Below, piece after piece: positions 20,543-21,745 of a stretch of 21,745 nt of DNA. The notes beneath the pieces were generated by a model that saw only the letters and a list, made by a program, of their open reading frames with translations, did not search any database and was not told where the DNA came from. The position numbers and the translations under genes are program-made. Each line of letters opens with the position of its first letter. Within the stretch, counting starts at the first letter, position 1. Source of the stretch: Verrucomicrobia bacterium UBA673 (GTDB taxonomy: Bacteria; Verrucomicrobiota; Verrucomicrobiia; Limisphaerales; UBA1096); the NCBI GenBank assembly GCA_002299785.1, contig DBNL01000066.1:9662-31406 (forward strand), written 5' to 3'.

Positions 20543-21745
20543 TTACTTGGCATGAATGGTGAAAAACTGCGCCGCTCGGTCGGCCTTAGTGCTGAAGGAG
20601 CCCATGCTGTCATCGAACTTTAATTTATTCCCCGCCGGCGTGTACGGCCCAGCCACCGAATTGCTTGTCCGTACCGTGTAGTTTGCCGTAGGACTCGCTC
20701 TCCATCTCAAGTGGATCTCGCCATCGGCCAGATTGACGGTAATTTTGATCTCAGGAATCTCCACTGTCGGATCCTCCGTGAACGGAGCACCACTTGGCCA
20801 AACGCCAGCCGAGACGGACGCGTCGGCTACTGTGCTGTGATCCGTAAACGCCCCGTTTAGGCCGGAATCCCGCGTCATCGAGCCTTTGCTTGACGTTTTA
20901 CTGAAATTAATCCGGTCAATCACGTGCTCGTCGGCGTTTCGCAGAGTGATTGTATCGCCGCTGTTGTTGAGGCCCAGCCCACTCGTGCCCTCTGTCGCCG
21001 GCAAAGCGAGTATTCCATCATCAAGCACCGGCTCCGAGCCGGACAACCGACCGCCATACACGATCACCGCGCCGCGCTTGGCCAGAACATCGCCCTCATA
21101 AAAGTTGCTCCTCAGCGCTACGGCGTCGGAGAGGCTCCAGCCGGCCATGTCCACATCCGCTTGGCCAAGGTTTGCGATCTCGATGAACTCATCCTCGACG
21201 CTGAGGAAGTTCGATTCGCTCGGCGTCTCACGGTGCAGCGGGTTGTAATGGCCAGCCGTCGTATTGCCGGTCGGGTTGGCCAAAAACTCGGTGATTGCCA
21301 CGTGCTGCTCTGCCTCGCTTGGCACATAAACATCCCAAGCCAACGTATGCACGCCTTCACTGTTCTCTGCCTCAAGTGAAACGTCGAACGATTCCCCGAA
21401 ATCTTCCTTATCGGCGGTCAGCACTAACCTAGCTGTGACTTCGCTGGCGGGATTCGCCGAGAGCACCCAGTCGCCAGTCTGGGTCACCGTGATCTCGCTG
21501 CCGGAGGGCGATTTCACCACGGCCTCAATTATCGCCGTCTCGCCATACAGCAGAAAATGATCCGTGCGCGAGCTCTCGAGCGGTCGCCCGGGGCGAATCA
21601 AGTTCTCGTACTTCAGCGTGAACTCGATCGTCGGCAGCTTCGGACCAGAGATGTCCTCAATACGCCTCGGCATCAACTGGTAGCCGCCCTCCCGCGGCTG
21701 ATCGCGCATGTACTGCGAGAGCACGCCGGTGACGGTGACGGCCGT
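20543..21745 (-). CDS. Secreted lamin-tail-domain (LTD) protein, 5'-truncated by window edge
   Basis: 400 residues are visible and the N-terminus lies beyond the right edge: the frame stays open to 21745, reading TAVTVTGVLSQYMRDQ upstream of the first possible internal start. This first part, with GGYQLMPRRIEDI, resembles the small OB-fold-like domain of secreted nucleases. In the middle, VAITEFLANPTG, DEFIEIANLGQADVDMAGWSLSD and the GDTITLRNADEHVIDRINF segment are a lamin-tail domain (PF00932), an immunoglobulin-like fold common in secreted bacterial proteins. The last about 55 residues (YTVRTSNSVAGPY...AAQFFTIHAK) look like a beta-rich C-terminal domain frequent in verrucomicrobial secreted proteins. 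It has no catalytic residues that I can see. It is directly upstream of the EEP gene. Confidence 0.8.
   Translation of the reverse strand, partial: TAVTVTGVLSQYMRDQPREGGYQLMPRRIEDISGPKLPTIEFTLKYENLIRPGRPLESSRTDHFLLYGETAIIEAVVKSPSGSEITVTQTGDWVLSANPASEVTARLVLTADKEDFGESFDVSLEAENSEGVHTLAWDVYVPSEAEQHVAITEFLANPTGNTTAGHYNPLHRETPSESNFLSVEDEFIEIANLGQADVDMAGWSLSDAVALRSNFYEGDVLAKRGAVIVYGGRLSGSEPVLDDGILALPATEGTSGLGLNNSGDTITLRNADEHVIDRINFSKTSSKGSMTRDSGLNGAFTDHSTVADASVSAGVWPSGAPFTEDPTVEIPEIKITVNLADGEIHLRWRASPTANYTVRTSNSVAGPYTPAGNKLKFDDSMGSFSTKADRAAQFFTIHAK

Noticed and set aside
1..21745. CRISPR array, insertion sequence, prophage, toxin-antitoxin or defence genes
   Set aside because: No spaced repeat array, transposase motif (DDE, HUH), integrase, terminal inverted repeats or defence-type domains were seen on either strand.

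Overview
The window looks like chromosomal DNA of a free-living Gram-negative bacterium of the Planctomycetota-Verrucomicrobiota group; I favour Verrucomicrobiota. The pointers are a DUF1592/DUF1552 gene pair with planctomycete-type cytochrome domains, a HEAT plus haem-binding protein of the 'Pirellula/Verrucomicrobium' type (TIGR02603-like), many exported hydrolases, and start codons that nearly all lack a Shine-Dalgarno sequence. Base composition is moderately GC-rich and coding density is high. I see no tRNA or rRNA gene, insertion sequence, integrase, prophage or CRISPR array. This is core genome mixed with secreted-enzyme genes, not a mobile island.

Layout. Positions 1-476 (minus) hold the first part of nadC, cut by the window edge. 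A short divergent gap separates it from a plus-strand block: an exported SGNH hydrolase (565-1245), folE2 (1292-2101), an exported HEAT/cytochrome c protein (2103-3194), an exported isochorismatase-like cysteine hydrolase (3238-4119) and efp (4208-4771), closed by a strong terminator. From 4830 to the right end everything reads on the minus strand. In transcription order, from high to low coordinates, these are: a truncated lamin-tail-domain secreted protein and an endonuclease/exonuclease/phosphatase protein (21745-19613); a membrane protein of unknown function (19489-18761); a PHP-domain metallohydrolase and an M28 peptidase 9 bp apart (18591-15979); the DUF1592-DUF1552 pair with overlapping ends (15886-12175) and its terminator; a HEAT-repeat exported protein (12118-9920); rpsA with its terminator (9695-7834); and a likely operon tyrS - nusG/rfaH-like - pfkB-like kinase (7775-4830).

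How the genes fit together. nadC (NAD), folE2 (tetrahydrofolate or queuosine precursor), efp, rpsA, tyrS and the NusG-family gene are cofactor and information-processing functions. The rest is mostly envelope or secreted catabolism: two c-type cytochrome proteins, a Tat-exported DUF1552 protein, and several signal-peptide hydrolases (SGNH, cysteine hydrolase, M28, PHP, EEP nuclease).

The most interesting non-genic signals are: a palindrome, CTTGGCCAAG and its core TTGGCCAA, which recurs far more often than base composition predicts, on both sides of coding boundaries and in two reading frames; a promoter that would make folE2 mRNA leaderless; and a terminator hairpin whose U-tract abuts the start codon of the large HEAT gene. 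I did not find a convincing new defence or mobile system.
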